NCBI RefSeq assembly: GCF_009389715.1
Contig: NC_052409.1
Coordinates: 6,993,605 to 7,057,604 of the forward strand
DNA length: 64,000 nt
Origin: Phoenix dactylifera
Lineage: Eukaryota; Streptophyta; Magnoliopsida; Arecales; Arecaceae
Direction of reading: 5' to 3'
Shown: positions 1 to 12,531 of the stretch, in pieces
Position numbering within the stretch: position 1 is the first letter of the stretch
Layout: the number at the start of each line of letters is the position of its first letter
Program-made: the position numbers and the translations under genes
Notes under the pieces: generated by a model
What the model saw: the letters and a program-made list of their open reading frames with translations, nothing else
What the model was told of the DNA's origin: nothing
Database searches by the model: none

Positions 1-537
1 TTTATTTCCGAAATACATAGAATATATAATAGGAGTTGAGAGACTCCTGATTTACATGGAGACTTGAGAAGCTTACATATTAACCATATTTGTAACAAAT
101 CTTATCAGATTTTTCACACCAAGAATAGTAGAAGGTAATGAATTAAAATTTTCAAATGATAATTGTATTCATAGTATAGGTTTACCTATTTTCTTCAAGT
201 TCTAAAAGACCTGAGCAGCAACTCAGGTTTATTAAAAAAAAAAGTAGAATGACGTGTATTTCAGTTATAAAGAAATTAAAGTCTATTACTTTCATTCGTT
301 GTTACATTTTATAATCATTATATTCCTTTATAAAAAATACGTTTGCTATTTACTTATATAATAGAAGAATCCTTATTGGCATGGAAAAATTCTTAGTGCT
401 ATTATCCAATAGGTCTAATCCAAGATAACTGGACATCAAGCCTATTGGCCTATTAACATCGTCGTCTGGGTCATGCAAGGCCCGCTAAGAGAGGAGGTAG
501 GTTTTAAGATACAAACAAATACTGGAGTATTCATTTA
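1..537. other. AT-rich intergenic stretch, no gene seen
   Basis: No open frame of recognisable family, no tRNA-like boxes and no clear inverted repeats were found. The stretch is AT-rich with short A and T runs. A slightly GC-richer patch near 450-500 is not interpretable. Confidence 0.5.
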
Positions 538-838
538 GGGCATGTTTGATCGGAAGAATCAAGTTGGAGTCTGAAATGAGAATGAGAATGAGAATGAGAA
601 TGAGTGACTTTCATTTTAGCTATTTTGTTAGGACAAGTCTTATTCTATTTTCGATTTTGGAAAGAAAATGGAATCTCTTAATCTTCCAAAAATTAATCCT
701 TACTTTTTCCTACTTATCAAATTTTATTTTATTTTTAATTTTGATTTCGATCACAAACCAAACATATTGAAATATATGCTCAATTCTGATTCCTGCTCCA
801 TTCTAATCCGATCTCATTTCCGGTTGCGAACCAAACGT
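538..838. repeat. possible degenerate MITE with GTTTGGTTCGC-like ends
   Basis: The left end reads GGGCATGTTTGATCGGAA and the right end, reverse-complemented, reads CGTTTGGTTCGCAACCGGAA. These are imperfect inverted repeats resembling the ends of the clear MITE at 1127-1607. Near the left end is a short GAGAAT hexanucleotide run. No convincing target duplication was seen, so the exact borders and the family (Harbinger-like) are inferred. Confidence 0.4.
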
Positions 839-929
839 TGGTCACAAGAGGAGCATCGACGATGGCCGTATGTAGACAAATTAGTTGTTCTAACAAATGA
901 GCTGCATTTTCTGACGTAGTCCAAGCTAT

Positions 930-1070
930 GGTGCAGTTATCGATGCGGCCATCGGATAGTGCAGTTGCATAAAAAACAAGTCCAAGTTAATGGCGCAGTT
1001 ATTGATGCGGCCATGGGATGGCGCAGTTATTGATGCGGCCATGGGATGGCGCAGTTATTGATGCATAAAA
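930..1070. repeat. 28-bp minisatellite
   Basis: Units beginning GGCGCAGTTATTGATGCGGC start at 992, 1020 and 1048, giving a 28-bp period. The third copy is partial, and a more diverged copy lies near 930-960. No coding potential is apparent. The array lies just left of the MITE at 1127. Confidence 0.8.
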
Positions 1071-1126
1071 AAACTTATCTTATGACTTCCCAAATTGTTT
1101 TCGCACGACTCGTTGGTTGCTTCTAA

Positions 1127-1607
1127 GGGCTCGTTTGGTTCGCAGGAAAAGAAGGGGAGAAAGTGTAGTCAACGGGAAAGTAATGAAATGCCTCTTGTTT
1201 GGTTGGAGTTTTCAAAGGAGAGAGATGGGAAAGTTGTATTCCCATGGGAATATGATTCCCACATTTCATGGGAAAGTCTTTCCCATGAGAAACATGAGAA
1301 AGTTACTTTCCCATGAGGTGGGAATCACTCCTTTTTTATTTTTTCCCAAAAAGACCCTTCAGCATTAAATAAGCATTAAAGAGGCATTAAAGACCTAATT
1401 TTTATTAAGGGCATAATAGGAATTATACATAACTTTCCTAGGAAAGTGGATGGTCAACCAAACATAAGCACTTTGGAAATTTGTCACTTTCCCATGGTTA
1501 ACCAAACATGCCAAAAGTACTTTCCTAGGTATCCTCTTCCTAGGAATATGATTCCCAGGAATCATATTCCTAGGAGGGAAAATACTTCCCGCGAACCAAA
1601 CGAGCCC
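1127..1607. mobile_element. Harbinger-like MITE, 481 bp, with TIRs and TAA target duplication
   Basis: The ends are near-perfect inverted repeats: GGGCTCGTTTGGTTCGC at the left and GCGAACCAAACGAGCCC at the right. The element is flanked on both sides by the trinucleotide TAA. A 3-bp TWA-type duplication is typical of PIF/Harbinger elements. The interior has several TTCCCATGGGAA-type palindromic words and no transposase, so it is non-autonomous. A second copy in the opposite orientation lies at 56787-57245. Confidence 0.8.
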
Positions 1608-1776
1608 TAATATTTTTCATCCTGTATGTTTTCCTAAAGCTCGCATCACCTAGGAAACATGTGGAGTCCAAGATCCAGTTAAAAACAAAAGGCTGGTGGG
1701 ACACATTAATTCGTTTCTCATTTCATCATTTGCAGTTCCGCCTTAACCCTCCTCCTCCTCCTCCTCCTCCTCCTCT

Positions 1777-1835
<59 letters not shown>

Positions 1836-2378
1836 GAAACATAGTTTTTTTTATATCGAAGAAATATATTATTCAGTTCCAATCTCAAGGCAAGAAGTAA
1901 TATAAAAAGTGAAAAGAAGTGAAGTTGGAGTGGTCAACAAAAGGTCTAGGAGTTAGAGAGGACAGGTGGAAGAAAGCTTTTCGCTAGAAGAGTCCGACCT
2001 CAAAAGCAATCTTTTTGCCGCTTTATACTAGCTTTAGAAGTTGGCCCACGGAGGAGTAAGCATCAATTGCCGAAGACAGAAGCATTGTCTCCTCGGTGGG
2101 GTGCCTCTCAAGAGATCTTTTGCAAAATAGGATAGAAGTTCCCTTTCTTCTTCCCAGTCAAAAACATCACACGTAGTAAACAGTACTGGTACAAGAATAC
2201 AACATAACGTACGTAAACATACTTGGTCCTAGTTGTCAGCTTCTCCACAGCAAAAGAATCTCAAGTGGGCAAATTGACATTGGCACATTGCCGAAATATA
2301 TAGAGGTGGAGCCCATATATGCTTGAAATACAACAAAACCTCCTCCTGCCTAGCTAGGCACCAGCATTTCTTGTCTCT
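1608..2378. other. intergenic, with (CT)n microsatellite
   Basis: A CTC-rich then (CT)n tract occupies about 1750-1832. The remainder shows no recognisable gene. Confidence 0.5.
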
Positions 2379-2760
2379 GTTTTTTTTTTTTTTTAAGCAA
2401 AACGGTAGCAAGATATCTCATATTTCATTGATATACATGAAATGAGAAAGAGCATAAAGAAAAGAAATAGAACAAATAAAGATGAAAAAGAAAAAAAAAG
2501 AGAAAAGAATGAAAGAGGCAGGAAGTAGATCCGGCCTATGAAATTATAAAGCTCGATCCAGCACATCCTTTTTCATTTGGAGAAGTTGAAGTCACCCAAA
2601 AAAGGGCGACAGATACAAATGTGGGAATTCCTTCAAGTAATAAATTAAGGCTTGCCGCATATCCAAGGTTGGAGACCCCATGATCAGAAGCCTAATACCA
2701 AACCAAAACCACCCTGCGAGACCCACCCTAAATGATTCATGAACGTGGCAAACGCTTGGA
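2379..2760 (-). mobile_element. possible 5'-truncated retroposon (LINE-type 3' end), minus strand
   Basis: Read on the minus strand, the stretch ends TTTTGCTTAAAA followed by an A run (plus-strand T run at 2380-2394). Just before it is an ATATGAGATATC-type phrase of the kind seen before the poly-A of plant L1 elements. No reverse transcriptase or RNase H could be read, and no flanking duplication was found, so a transcribed gene's 3' UTR remains possible. Confidence 0.3.
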
Positions 2761-5700
2761 GCAAGCTCTATCCATCCGGTATTAGATTTCTGGTGGCGTG
2801 AACACCTTCAGTGTTTCGAAAGTGGCCGTCTATTTCCATTCACCCTGCTACTTGAACTTGTAACACATGTACGTACGAAGACAACTTCACTTTGAATACA
2901 TATATGTACAAGTGATATGCACGAAACTATCATATGCACCTTAAACAATGTATATATTCTAACAAAAACAAGGTGTATTGCATTGGGCACCAGACTTGAT
3001 GAATCATTATAATGTTTGGAAGTCATAATAATTTGGCATGGACAAAGCCAAACTCCAAGTTGTCCAGCCAACAAGAGATAAAAAACAAAGGTACGGAAAG
3101 AGGAGATGATTAGAGAAGGCACTAAAGGAAGATTAAGGTGGGGCTGACCGCAGGCGTGGAACGAAAGGAGGACGGAAGAATTTGGGGGAGAGGTGGTAGC
3201 ATGATGGAAAGTCACATGAGAGCTTTCACGCAGACATCATGCTATCTTCCTCCACAAACAACATGCACTTACCAACACCACCCTTAATCATTCCTTTCCC
3301 CATTCCAAACACCTCCATGCGTTAGTGTGCATGCAAGTATGTCCACTTAGTTCCCAGCAACCCACCCTTTTTGACCTTGGACTCTCTCTCTCTCTCTCCC
3401 TCAAAGTCGCGTGGTATTGAAAATTAGGTTGCTTTAAAGAGATGAAGGAGTTGGCTTGCTTGCTTGCATGGCTTTCATGTGGGCTCTCTCCTCCCCCTAT
3501 ATAAACCAGAAGCCAAGTAGGTGGGAAGCAATGTTGGTTAATGCTTGATTCTCAAAAGGGATTAAGCTTTCCTGCTTCCTTTCTTGCCACAAGTTTCCAA
3601 CTAAATCGTCTTTAGGGATTCGATGCCTCATGGTCCATCACTCCTGGCAGGTGACTGGTGGGTTGAATTTTCATTTGTATGCATCAATGTCGGAAGATCT
3701 TATAAATTTTGGTTTGCAGTGGATTTTCTCGTCAACCTTCAGATTTTCTTTTTTTCATACTTCGAGTATTAATTCTTCATGGATGAGTTGCAGTTTAGGT
3801 ATACATAGCTAATTCTCCTTACAGCTTATTGAAGTTAATTTAGATATATATATAGCTCTCCTTACGAAAGGCTCCCAAGGCTCTCATAACAGTTTCACTT
3901 CCCCGATTTATAGATAAACCCTGGTGATTCAATGATATATACTGCAGATCAAAAATAACTTGCTTTCACTAATTTCAACCCAGAACTCGCCTGATAGGTT
4001 TGTGCATCAGATAAGATATTTTGATGCATGCATGAGAGACATTTCCACATGCACATGCTTAGCTGTGTTTTGAGAGGAGAACAGAACCTTGATGGTCGTG
4101 AGCTAAGCATGGTGCTCTTTCTTTCATGAGTACAACAATAGTCACGGTGCTGTTTGTAATTAGAGGGATGTTAACTGGGGTTCTATGCTTGTACCAATGA
4201 GGATTCCTAGCCATGCCTCTTCCATACACATGGATGACATGAAAAATAGAACAATTTCAGGCTCTGGCATCCTATCATCCTTCTAGTGATTATGGTTTTG
4301 CATCTAAATATATAAAACTTTTGCTTCCCAGTTCCGCACTGGATCATGCTCAATAGGTTGACCCTTTTTAAAATAATGGTTATCCATTCTTTCTGTTAAT
4401 ATTTCCTAGCTTAGTTGCACAGTGGTTAGGGGTGCCATTAGAAAGTAAAAGATTGCAAAATGCACACCACAAATAGGTGGTGCCTCTTGTGCCAACGTAT
4501 TGCTTAGAAAAACGTAATGATGTTGAACTTCTTGTAAGAGAGCATCTTAGGCGCTGCTGAATGCTGATGCAAGAAATAAGCTATTGTGAATTTAGTATGG
4601 TTATGGTTGTGTAGTCGATAAAGATAATAGTAGCAATTGCATGCAGCAGTAGTTCTGTGCTGTTCTTGTTGTTATGCACATGCTGTTATTGCTGCAATTG
4701 ATGTTTTGTTGTTCTTAAGCTGGAGATATTATGTTACTTTGCTTCAATCAAAAAAAAAAAGAATTATGAAAATTTGTATTTCTTTTTGCACTGAATCAGT
4801 TAAGTGTAAATCATCTGTTACGTGGAGTGCGGCAAAGTTCGAAGTCCTATTTACTCTGCCCATTATGTCATTCTGGCTATTTTATTATCGGCTTACTCTA
4901 AAGAAAATGATTCTTACCGTATCAGTTCCCAAAGATAGATTTGAGATAAGATTCATCAGGCTATTATGTCCTGTGCAAGGTGTCATTTTCTTGAGGAGGT
5001 AAGGTGGGAAGCCTCTTTCTCTTGATTATACTTGCTCTTTTCCGGTAGTCGAAGATAGAGTGTTACTACCTACTTCTTTTAAAAATTAATTAACAAAAAA
5101 AATTCATGAGGTGTAATTTCATTGTAATGTTTGTAAAAACATTTATTCTGCATAAATTCATTTGATCTTTTATAAATGTTTCTTATAGTGCGAATTCATG
5201 TTATACTACTAGAATATTATGTTAAGATAGATATAACTTGACGTCCAAAAAATAAATATGTATTACAAAATGGACAAACAACTTATTACTTGTGAGAGTG
5301 TTAATAATTTTATTTTAAGATGATCTTTTTGCCACTGGAAGAATCTTATCGTGTTTATTTCATTATTTATACAAAAAAGTAAAAAAAAGTGCAGAAGTTC
5401 CAAGTAGATTAGTTTGGAGTGGTAGGCATATAATGTGCAATAGTTTAGAAAAAAAATCATGTCTTTTGTTATCAGAGTTTAAATTTCAGTAGTAGAGCTC
5501 AATCAATATGGAAGCATGTCATGAACCTGCACTCTTTGGAACACTGTTTCCTTACAGACAAAAAATGCATCTAGTTGGATTTCAAATAACCTGCTACAAG
5601 CTACAACTGTAAACAACACTCTTGTATCGTTGCTGATTTAGTCTTAATTACCTAGGACATATATTCGATTCTATTTTATTTTTTTTAAGATTTCCAGTTT

Positions 5701-6117
5701 CTGACTCTCATACCTCTTTCCAGAGCAAGCAGCATTTGCAGTACTCCTAATCTTTAATTTCCTTTCTTTCATTCGTTCTTTTTGTTAATTTAATTTGGCC
5801 ATTGTTTTGAAACAACTAAAATTTTCTCGAATTTTATCAGTATTTATTAACTGTTGCTTAATTCTGCGCACAAGACATATATATTCAACAATAAAAGCTG
5901 ATTTGGCCGTCGAAACCCTAAAGTCCATCACACATCCCCTTATTCAATTAAGTAATATCATCTAGTACTACAAATGTCCGAAGCACAACTGACACTACAA
6001 ATTTCAGTCGCTTATGTACAAAAACCATATTCATGCCTTGTTCATCTGATTGATATCAAATTATCTAAGATCACTAATTATATATGCTTCTAATTCTTCT
6101 ACCATTATATTATTGCT
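2761..6117. other. intergenic; includes a TATA-bearing candidate transcription unit
   Basis: About 3.3 kb without a recognisable protein. The one notable part is 3370-3660 (see separate entry). The rest is AT-rich, and its short open frames show no family resemblance. The right end should hold the 3' flank of the NAC gene. Confidence 0.45.
3496..3509 (+). promoter_or_regulatory. candidate TATA box of an unidentified plus-strand transcript
   Basis: CCCCTATATAAACC is a strong plant TATA match, preceded by a CT tract at about 3380-3400. An ATG at 3623 opens a nine-residue start followed by GCAG/GTGACT, which would suit a splice donor near 3650. No downstream exon could be recognised. A non-coding RNA is equally possible, and none of the conserved plant microRNA sequences I could recall was found. 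Confidence 0.3.
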
Positions 6118-9100
6118 TCACTTCAATAGATCTATTTGGCAGCTTGAGGTGGATGTTGAAGCATATTCCACAGCCACTTCTTGTTTATCAGAAACTTGAA
6201 GAATTTCAGCTGCATCTGAATATTCAGGTCCTTTTGATACATCATGGCTAAGCTGAGAAGCAACAAACTTGTCAAGAACTCTCCAATCTGTCACTTGCTC
6301 AACTGCTTGATCTATGTCTCCGCCACTATTATAAAATGTGATCATCTGAAGTTGGTGGCTGGGCTGTACTGTTTTGTCCTCTGAAGTAGTAAAGCATTGG
6401 AAGGAACTTCCATGGTTGATGTAGTTAGGAAGTTTAGGGCTCTCTAATTGAGGGAGCTGGTGGAAAGGTTCATGTGGTAAGTGGTAGTGCATCTTTGTCT
6501 CTCCCTTGTAAGATTGAAGATGCTGGTGGTATGTCATGTTGGGCTGGATTGCAATCCTATTCGGGAAATCAAGTTGGTCTTGCATGATGGAGACTTGATC
6601 ATCATACCAACAAGGAGATTCAAGTTCACTTGCCCTCCTTACTGTCGGCATTCGCTTCTTGAACACCCTGCAGACAACCCAACCCTCTTCCTGTAACATG
6701 AAATTTGGAAAATAAGTCATGGAATCACAGTTTAAAGGACTTTGATATTTAATAATGGAAGTAGTGCAACAAAAATTATAACCGAAAAATCTGCTATATC
6801 AAAGATTGTCTTTGGTGCAAAGTAACATGTTGCACTAGCAAAACATGATCTCAACCAAAAAAATGGGGGAAAAAAAAGAAAGAAAGACATGCTGCCATTT
6901 ATGAGAATTAGTGATAATAAGATTGAAGCCCCGTCAAGACACAGATGGATTACTCAAAAAAAGGAAAAGCCTGAGAATAAGTTTGAATATACTTCAGACT
7001 GACATTATGTGTAAGAATAAGGATTACAACTTGCTTGCTCATCATTAATTAAATTTCCTCATGAATCAATGAGTCAAGACTAGCTAATCATCAAAGAGAT
7101 CGCGAGTCTGAAGGAAGTTGAAAAGCATGTGATTCTGGTCTTTCCTACAACTTAGTCTCGAGAGGTCATTAATTTATTTTTTCTTCTTTGACTCTCAAGA
7201 AGTAGAGCAAGTAGACCAGTTTCAGATCATTATATTGGTTACTCTTATTGGCTTTTTGCTTCTCCATATGAGTGTTGTTGGTTAAATAGCTGCTACGTCC
7301 AAGTTGTGTGACATCCAGTTTGGTTAAATAGATATTGTTGGTTCAATAGCTGTTGAGATTGCACTTATGTCAACCAATTGAATTGTGCTCCAAATTCATA
7401 TGATTTCATCTGTAATGCTCATTCATCAGTTCTCAGGAAATTTTATGCAGGTCACAAATTGAACATGATGTTTGTTGGTGAGATTTTTTTTCTTCTCCAT
7501 TTTGAGAACTGAGATTCTAATAGTATTATATAACAAATTATAATTAAAAAGAAGAATGTGCCATATTAGTCATGTCATAAGATCATAGCAGGACTATACA
7601 TAAGACTTTAGAAGCTCCACTGAAAAAACCAAAATGCATAAATCATTTAGAAATTTAAAATGTCATTGAAATATTCCAAGCATAACTCCTAAATGAAACC
7701 CCTTGCAAGGCTCCCAAAGTAGGAATTACCCTTGCATGTTCAATCAATTTTCTGGCTAATAGAGATTTTATTACAGTTAGCGACGAGAAGCATATTATTT
7801 CTATGTTAAAGAGTTTAGAAGCTTCAGTAGGATACTATACTAACATCGTGGATATCACTTGCATGAAAATTTATATATGACTTACTATTAACCACTAATT
7901 AATATCGATAGTGGTGAAACTGGATCAGTCTGAACAGACACCTGAACTCCAGCAGATTAAGGTGTGGATCGCGCTTGGCAGATTCCAATCTAATTGTACT
8001 AAAAAAAAAAAGCAACCAAAACCCTGTACAGAAATTGGTTCAATCTGACTTGATGTGCTAGAAGATGGATCTGATGTGGGTCTAAATTATACATGTTCTG
8101 AAGAAAATTTGAGTCTGGGTCAGATCTAAAGTTTGACTAGATCTGTAACTGAACTGCACTGTGGTGAATATTTATGTCACTAAATTTCAAAGTAACTCAT
8201 AATATATAGTGAAAATAAAACCTAAATATGTGTTGTTTTCATGTGAAACTTCTGAAAATCCAAATTATGCGCATCCTATGATCTGATTGTAATGATTAGA
8301 AGGTTTGTTTGCCTAACATTCTATTATTAATGCAGTCATTATACTTTTTCTCTTTCCTTGAGAAAAATATACGTATATTTTGAGAACATAAAAAAATAAT
8401 TTCCTTTTCTATTCTCTTGATGTTGTATCCAATAAATAATTTAACATTAGAACTATATCATTTGCTTGTGTAAACACCGATCTTTTGCCATCGATCTTGG
8501 TCCATATTTCTTAACTTATAAATTTCACCTTACAACTCAATTTTCTTTTTGAAACAAAATCCAAGACAGAAGCAAAATAATCAGAATAGAGAGAGCAATG
8601 CGCTAGAAGAGTTTGTTGTGTTGAATCAAAACATTTTAAATTGATTGGTGTCAATGGCCCATTAAAAAATAGAAAATTAAGGTTTAAATTTAGAAATACT
8701 TGCCTGAGGAGGTGCATTTTCATTAGTTTCAAGCCGATACTCATGCATGATCCAGTCTGACTTTTGCCCATTTGGCGCTCGGCCTTGATAAAATACTAAG
8801 GTCTTCCTCATGCCAATCAGGTTGTGCTTCGAGTAAATTGGCTTGTCTCTTCCAGTGGCTTTCCAAAATCCTGCTGCTGTTGCTCTATTAGTGCGAGTAC
8901 CAGTTGGATACTTCTTGTCTTTGTGACTGAAAAAGTACCATTCATGCTGCTCTTCTGCTCCTATCCTACATTTTTCTATTTAAAGGAACATGTCATTTGA
9001 AAATAGAAATGTCTATGGACAAGTTGATCATCAATAACTACTTTGTAAATGGTACCTTGAAGATCCCATGGCTCAATTCTGTACAAATCAACATCTTTTA

Positions 9101-9215
9101 TTACATCAAGGTCGATCTTTTTTGAAGCCATCTTTTTTCTAAGATAGTAATTCACAAGTTCTTCATCGGTAGGATGGAATCGAAAACCTGGAGGAACATG
9201 GGAAAAAGTATCCAT
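6118..9215 (-). CDS. VND-type NAC domain transcription factor (3 exons)
   Basis: Exons on the minus strand are 9215-9056, 8975-8704 and 6690-6118, joining in phase to 334 residues. Residues 1 to about 155 form a full NAC domain: [13 protein letters not shown], the [11 protein letters not shown] segment, [57 protein letters not shown] and [12 protein letters not shown]. The start [13 protein letters not shown] and the spacing match Arabidopsis VND1-6, which switch on xylem vessel secondary-wall genes in the nucleus. The C-terminal half is Gln/Ser-rich and variable, with a [14 protein letters not shown] segment near residue 265 like the activation-region motifs of this clade. Intron 1 is GT-AG. 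Intron 2 begins CAG/GCAAGT, a GC-AG intron, at the position conserved in NAC genes. Clade assignment is by recall, without alignment. Confidence 0.92.
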
Positions 9216-10818
9216 ATATATTCTCCTGGATGTATCAAGTCCTGTAAATAATGCAAACAGGTACCATTAATATCGAGATTGACTAACCATCTCATAGTAT
9301 CAATTTATGTGATGACATTTGTTACTCTTCTAGCTTAATTATGAAAACTAAAATTAAGCAACATGAATGATAAAAAATATGGACATATTTGAAAGGCTGC
9401 AATTAAAGTGCAGGATCGAACAGCCTCCTAAAATATTTAGATTGCAAAGCTAGCTAGAAATTTAAGTATAAACATTTAAAAATATCATTTCATGCACGCA
9501 CACCTTACCCAACTTTGAAGAGAAAAGTTAACAAAAGAAATAAAAACTGTTGGACATGAAGACATTGTAGGTTTCACATATTTCACATATTTCAGGTGGA
9601 CAAAGATTTTTTTTCCATATATACGGACGTCAAAAATAGATGTTTTCCATGCTTTTGGCATTAATTTCTGGTATATTTAAATTTCGACATTGTAATTGTA
9701 TGATGCTTATTAGAGGATCTAATTCATGATGCACATATTTCATATGTACATCTAGTTTTAGTCATTATACTGAAAATAAACCAAGTGCTTAGTTGAACTT
9801 GTAATTGGCAAACCAGTGCGTTGCTTTATAAATGAACACCATGAGTATAGATGTATATTATCAAAAATAGTGAAAGTCAGACTACTTAAAATTTCCTAGA
9901 TCATCAAAATTCATGATTTGGGCTTTGTTTTCTAGCAGCTAGGCTGCAACATGTGACGCAATGACATTGAACATATTAGATGGAGCAAAGGAGGCATGCA
10001 ACATATTCCTGATGTATCATCATTTAGTATAAGAGCATTCCTTTAATTTGTTTGAGGAATTATTTCAGAACCAACTTGTAAAGTATTTTGATGTTAGTCA
10101 ATTTCTATATTATTTTCTTGTCGTTTGGACAATTTATTTTGGCATATTTTCCGCTAGTAAAGTATAAAATATCTCTCCCCAAGTAATCATAAGCCAGTTG
10201 CAACTAAGCGGAGCATTATATTGGTCAACATGGATAAGACACAGAATTCTCTTTATTTGGAGCCAAAGGAAATAACCTTACAGACAATTCTCTTTGGAGC
10301 TCCTTCATTAACAATCTCAAAATACTTGGTTCGATCTATGCATGGAACCAACCACATCAAATGCAAACAAGATGACAATGAGCAAGATGACTTAACTGCA
10401 GCTAGTAAATGCAAGAATGAGATTCTGACATTCTTTTGTGGAATCTCAAAATTAAAGAACTTATATATTGAAATATCTTTGTTAAAACAACCTAGTTCGG
10501 ATGTGATTAGTTATAAGCTTTGGACAATGAACGACTAAACCATAAAACCTTCTATTGTTTCAGTCCAAGAGAACCAGATCCTCTTGCAGAGCCTTGATAA
10601 GAATCTCTGCAGCCAAAAACAAAAACACAAATAAACTCATCGACAGGAGGTAGATCTACACAACCATAAATCCTTGGCCGAGATGTATCAACCCATCCAG
10701 AGAGAAAGAGAGCGAGAGAGACCTCACCGGCTGTAGCACCTGGATTCCCTTGCTATTTGTGTTTCTGAGCTATTTTTGCCGCTTCTTTGATCCAACTCAG
10801 CAAGATCAGGCACTTCTC

Positions 10819-10857
<39 letters not shown>

Positions 10858-11100
10858 GAGAGCTTTTGGCCTTGTCCTTTTTGTCCGGGAGCAACACCAA
10901 CCAACCTTGGGACTTGAACCGCTGAACCTCGTCCTTCACTCCCTTCAACCGGCAGTTCAGTTCACGAGCACTGAAAGGAATCCGATCCCAAGGCAAACAA
11001 ACCCCAGAGAGAGAGAGAGAGAGAGAGAGAGGAGCGATGGAAGAAAGAAGGCCAGATGCCGTTAGGTATCTATATCTAATAACATGGATGTGGTGAGAAA
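9216..11100 (-). promoter_or_regulatory. probable 5' leader of the NAC gene: UTR exon and UTR intron
   Basis: Just upstream of the NAC ATG the minus strand reads TTTACAG/GACTTGATAC, a good acceptor ending at 9246. At 10728/10727 it reads CAGCCG/GTGAGG, a good donor. Together they suggest a non-coding first exon (10728 to about 11100) and an intron of about 1.5 kb. The proposed exon is CT-rich (GA on the plus strand at 10721-10851 and 11008-11031), as plant leaders often are. This is inferred from splice signals only. Confidence 0.4.
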
Positions 11101-11262
11101 GGATTGCTTGTAAAGACTTCCTGGCGTGAAAAATGGCGGGGAGAAAGCCTTCGCCGCAACCGCCACCCACCCGCCTCCGATAACGACCAGATCCGATTGC
11201 CTCTCAGAGGACAGAGAAGAGAGGGCTGGAGAGAGGGGGAGAGAGAGAGAGAGAGAGAGAGG
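10822..11262. repeat. cluster of (GA)n microsatellites
   Basis: GA runs occur at about 10822-10851, 11008-11031 and 11237-11262. The open frames across this area consist largely of Arg-Glu or Ser-Leu repeats generated by these tracts and are not genes. Confidence 0.85.
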
Positions 11263-12468
11263 AAGAGAGGCAGCAAACGGAACGGGAGAGAAAGCAAAAC
11301 GGGGATAACCAGAACTCAAGCTTTGTTAAAAGCTCGTAAAGTTTGGAACACCCCCTCCCACCTGCAGAAACAAAAGCAAAACTTATAAAAAAAAACGGTA
11401 TTAAAAATTTATCTAAAGAAAGCTAAACAAACACCGGAACGGGAGAGAACGGAGAAAGAAAGGAAGATATAGAGGAGACGTAATCGAACAGCCACCTCGT
11501 CCAGCCCATTCCCTTTGGCCCGCACCCAACCTTCCATCACCTTTTCCATCACTCCCCTCTTTTCCCCCTTACCTCTTACCACATCCATCTCGCAATATTC
11601 TTTTTACCAATAGCTCATAGTAAAAAATTTTAAGAGTCAAAAGGAATGTGCTCCAAAAAGAGGACAACCTTTAATCACCCCAGTGGTCCATGGACCATTC
11701 CAAGCTTTCAAGCCTTCACCTCACATTAGATATATATCTCTCTTCATGGTTGGTTGCCTAGTGACTACTATTTCTTTCTACGCTTTTGTCTAGCTCTCCC
11801 TGTATTCGCTTTTGGGTCACGGACCCCACCAACCGACCTACGATAAGGACATCCCTCCAATAGAATTCCACAAGCAGAGAGCGAGAGCGCGCGAGAGAGA
11901 GAGACGGGAGAGGGGCAAGAGTGAGTGGAGATGGGACCAAATGTGGAGGGAAATGATGGGGGCGGGGGGTGGCGTGGGAGGGCGGCTCGCGGTCCGGCGT
12001 GGGCTGGTCCCGATCATTAGGCTCGCAATTTGGGTGCTGGCCTGTTGTCCTCCGTGGGCCCCGCACGTAGGACCGTGTTCTCGAAGGTTGGCACGTGCCG
12101 CGGTGGTGCAGTCTGGGTGCGTGGCTGAATCCGACGAGGTCCGGCCTGGATAGATAAGCCGGTTCCATGTCGTCTTCCATCCACGAAATTTTCATGCGTT
12201 TTGCTTGGGCCTTCGTTACATCATGAATGCTAATGGAGACAAATATTTCATAGATAGTCTTGCATCCAAATGGAATTTTATGAATGGAGGCGATGTTTAC
12301 GTATGTGTTTTAGGTGTAGAAAAGTGGAGCAAGAAGTGTCACACGTATCAAAGAGTCATCTAACATCACCAAAAGTCATCTTTCAAGGGCTTAATGGTGA
12401 ACATGGATATATTCAAGGTCTGTCCAGGCGATATAGTTTTCAGCAAACATTAAGAGAGTAGCAGACAC
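11101..12468. other. GC-rich non-coding stretch, likely promoter flank
   Basis: The stretch 11880-12150 is clearly more GC-rich than its surroundings, with many CpGs, and could be a promoter-proximal island upstream of the NAC leader. Open frames on both strands resemble no family. No TATA box or donor site stands out. Confidence 0.35.
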
Positions 12469-12482
12469 CTTGAACGAGGATT

Positions 12483-12517
12483 CCTCTTTTTTTTCTTTTT
12501 TTTTTTGGTTGATGAAA
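12483..12517 (-). mobile_element. very short retroposition scar (poly-T plus about 10 bp)
   Basis: A mostly-T tract followed by GGTTGATGAAA is flanked by a 14-bp direct repeat: CTTGAACGAGGATT at 12469-12482 and CTTGAATGAGGATT at 12518-12531, one mismatch. This is the structure left by an extremely 5'-truncated poly-A retroposon inserted on the minus strand. Confidence 0.6.
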
Positions 12518-12531
12518 CTTGAATGAGGATT

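Noticed and set aside
10787-11388. Several overlapping open frames rich in Arg-Glu or Ser-Leu
   Set aside because: Caused by GA/CT repeats; they overlap on both strands and match no family.
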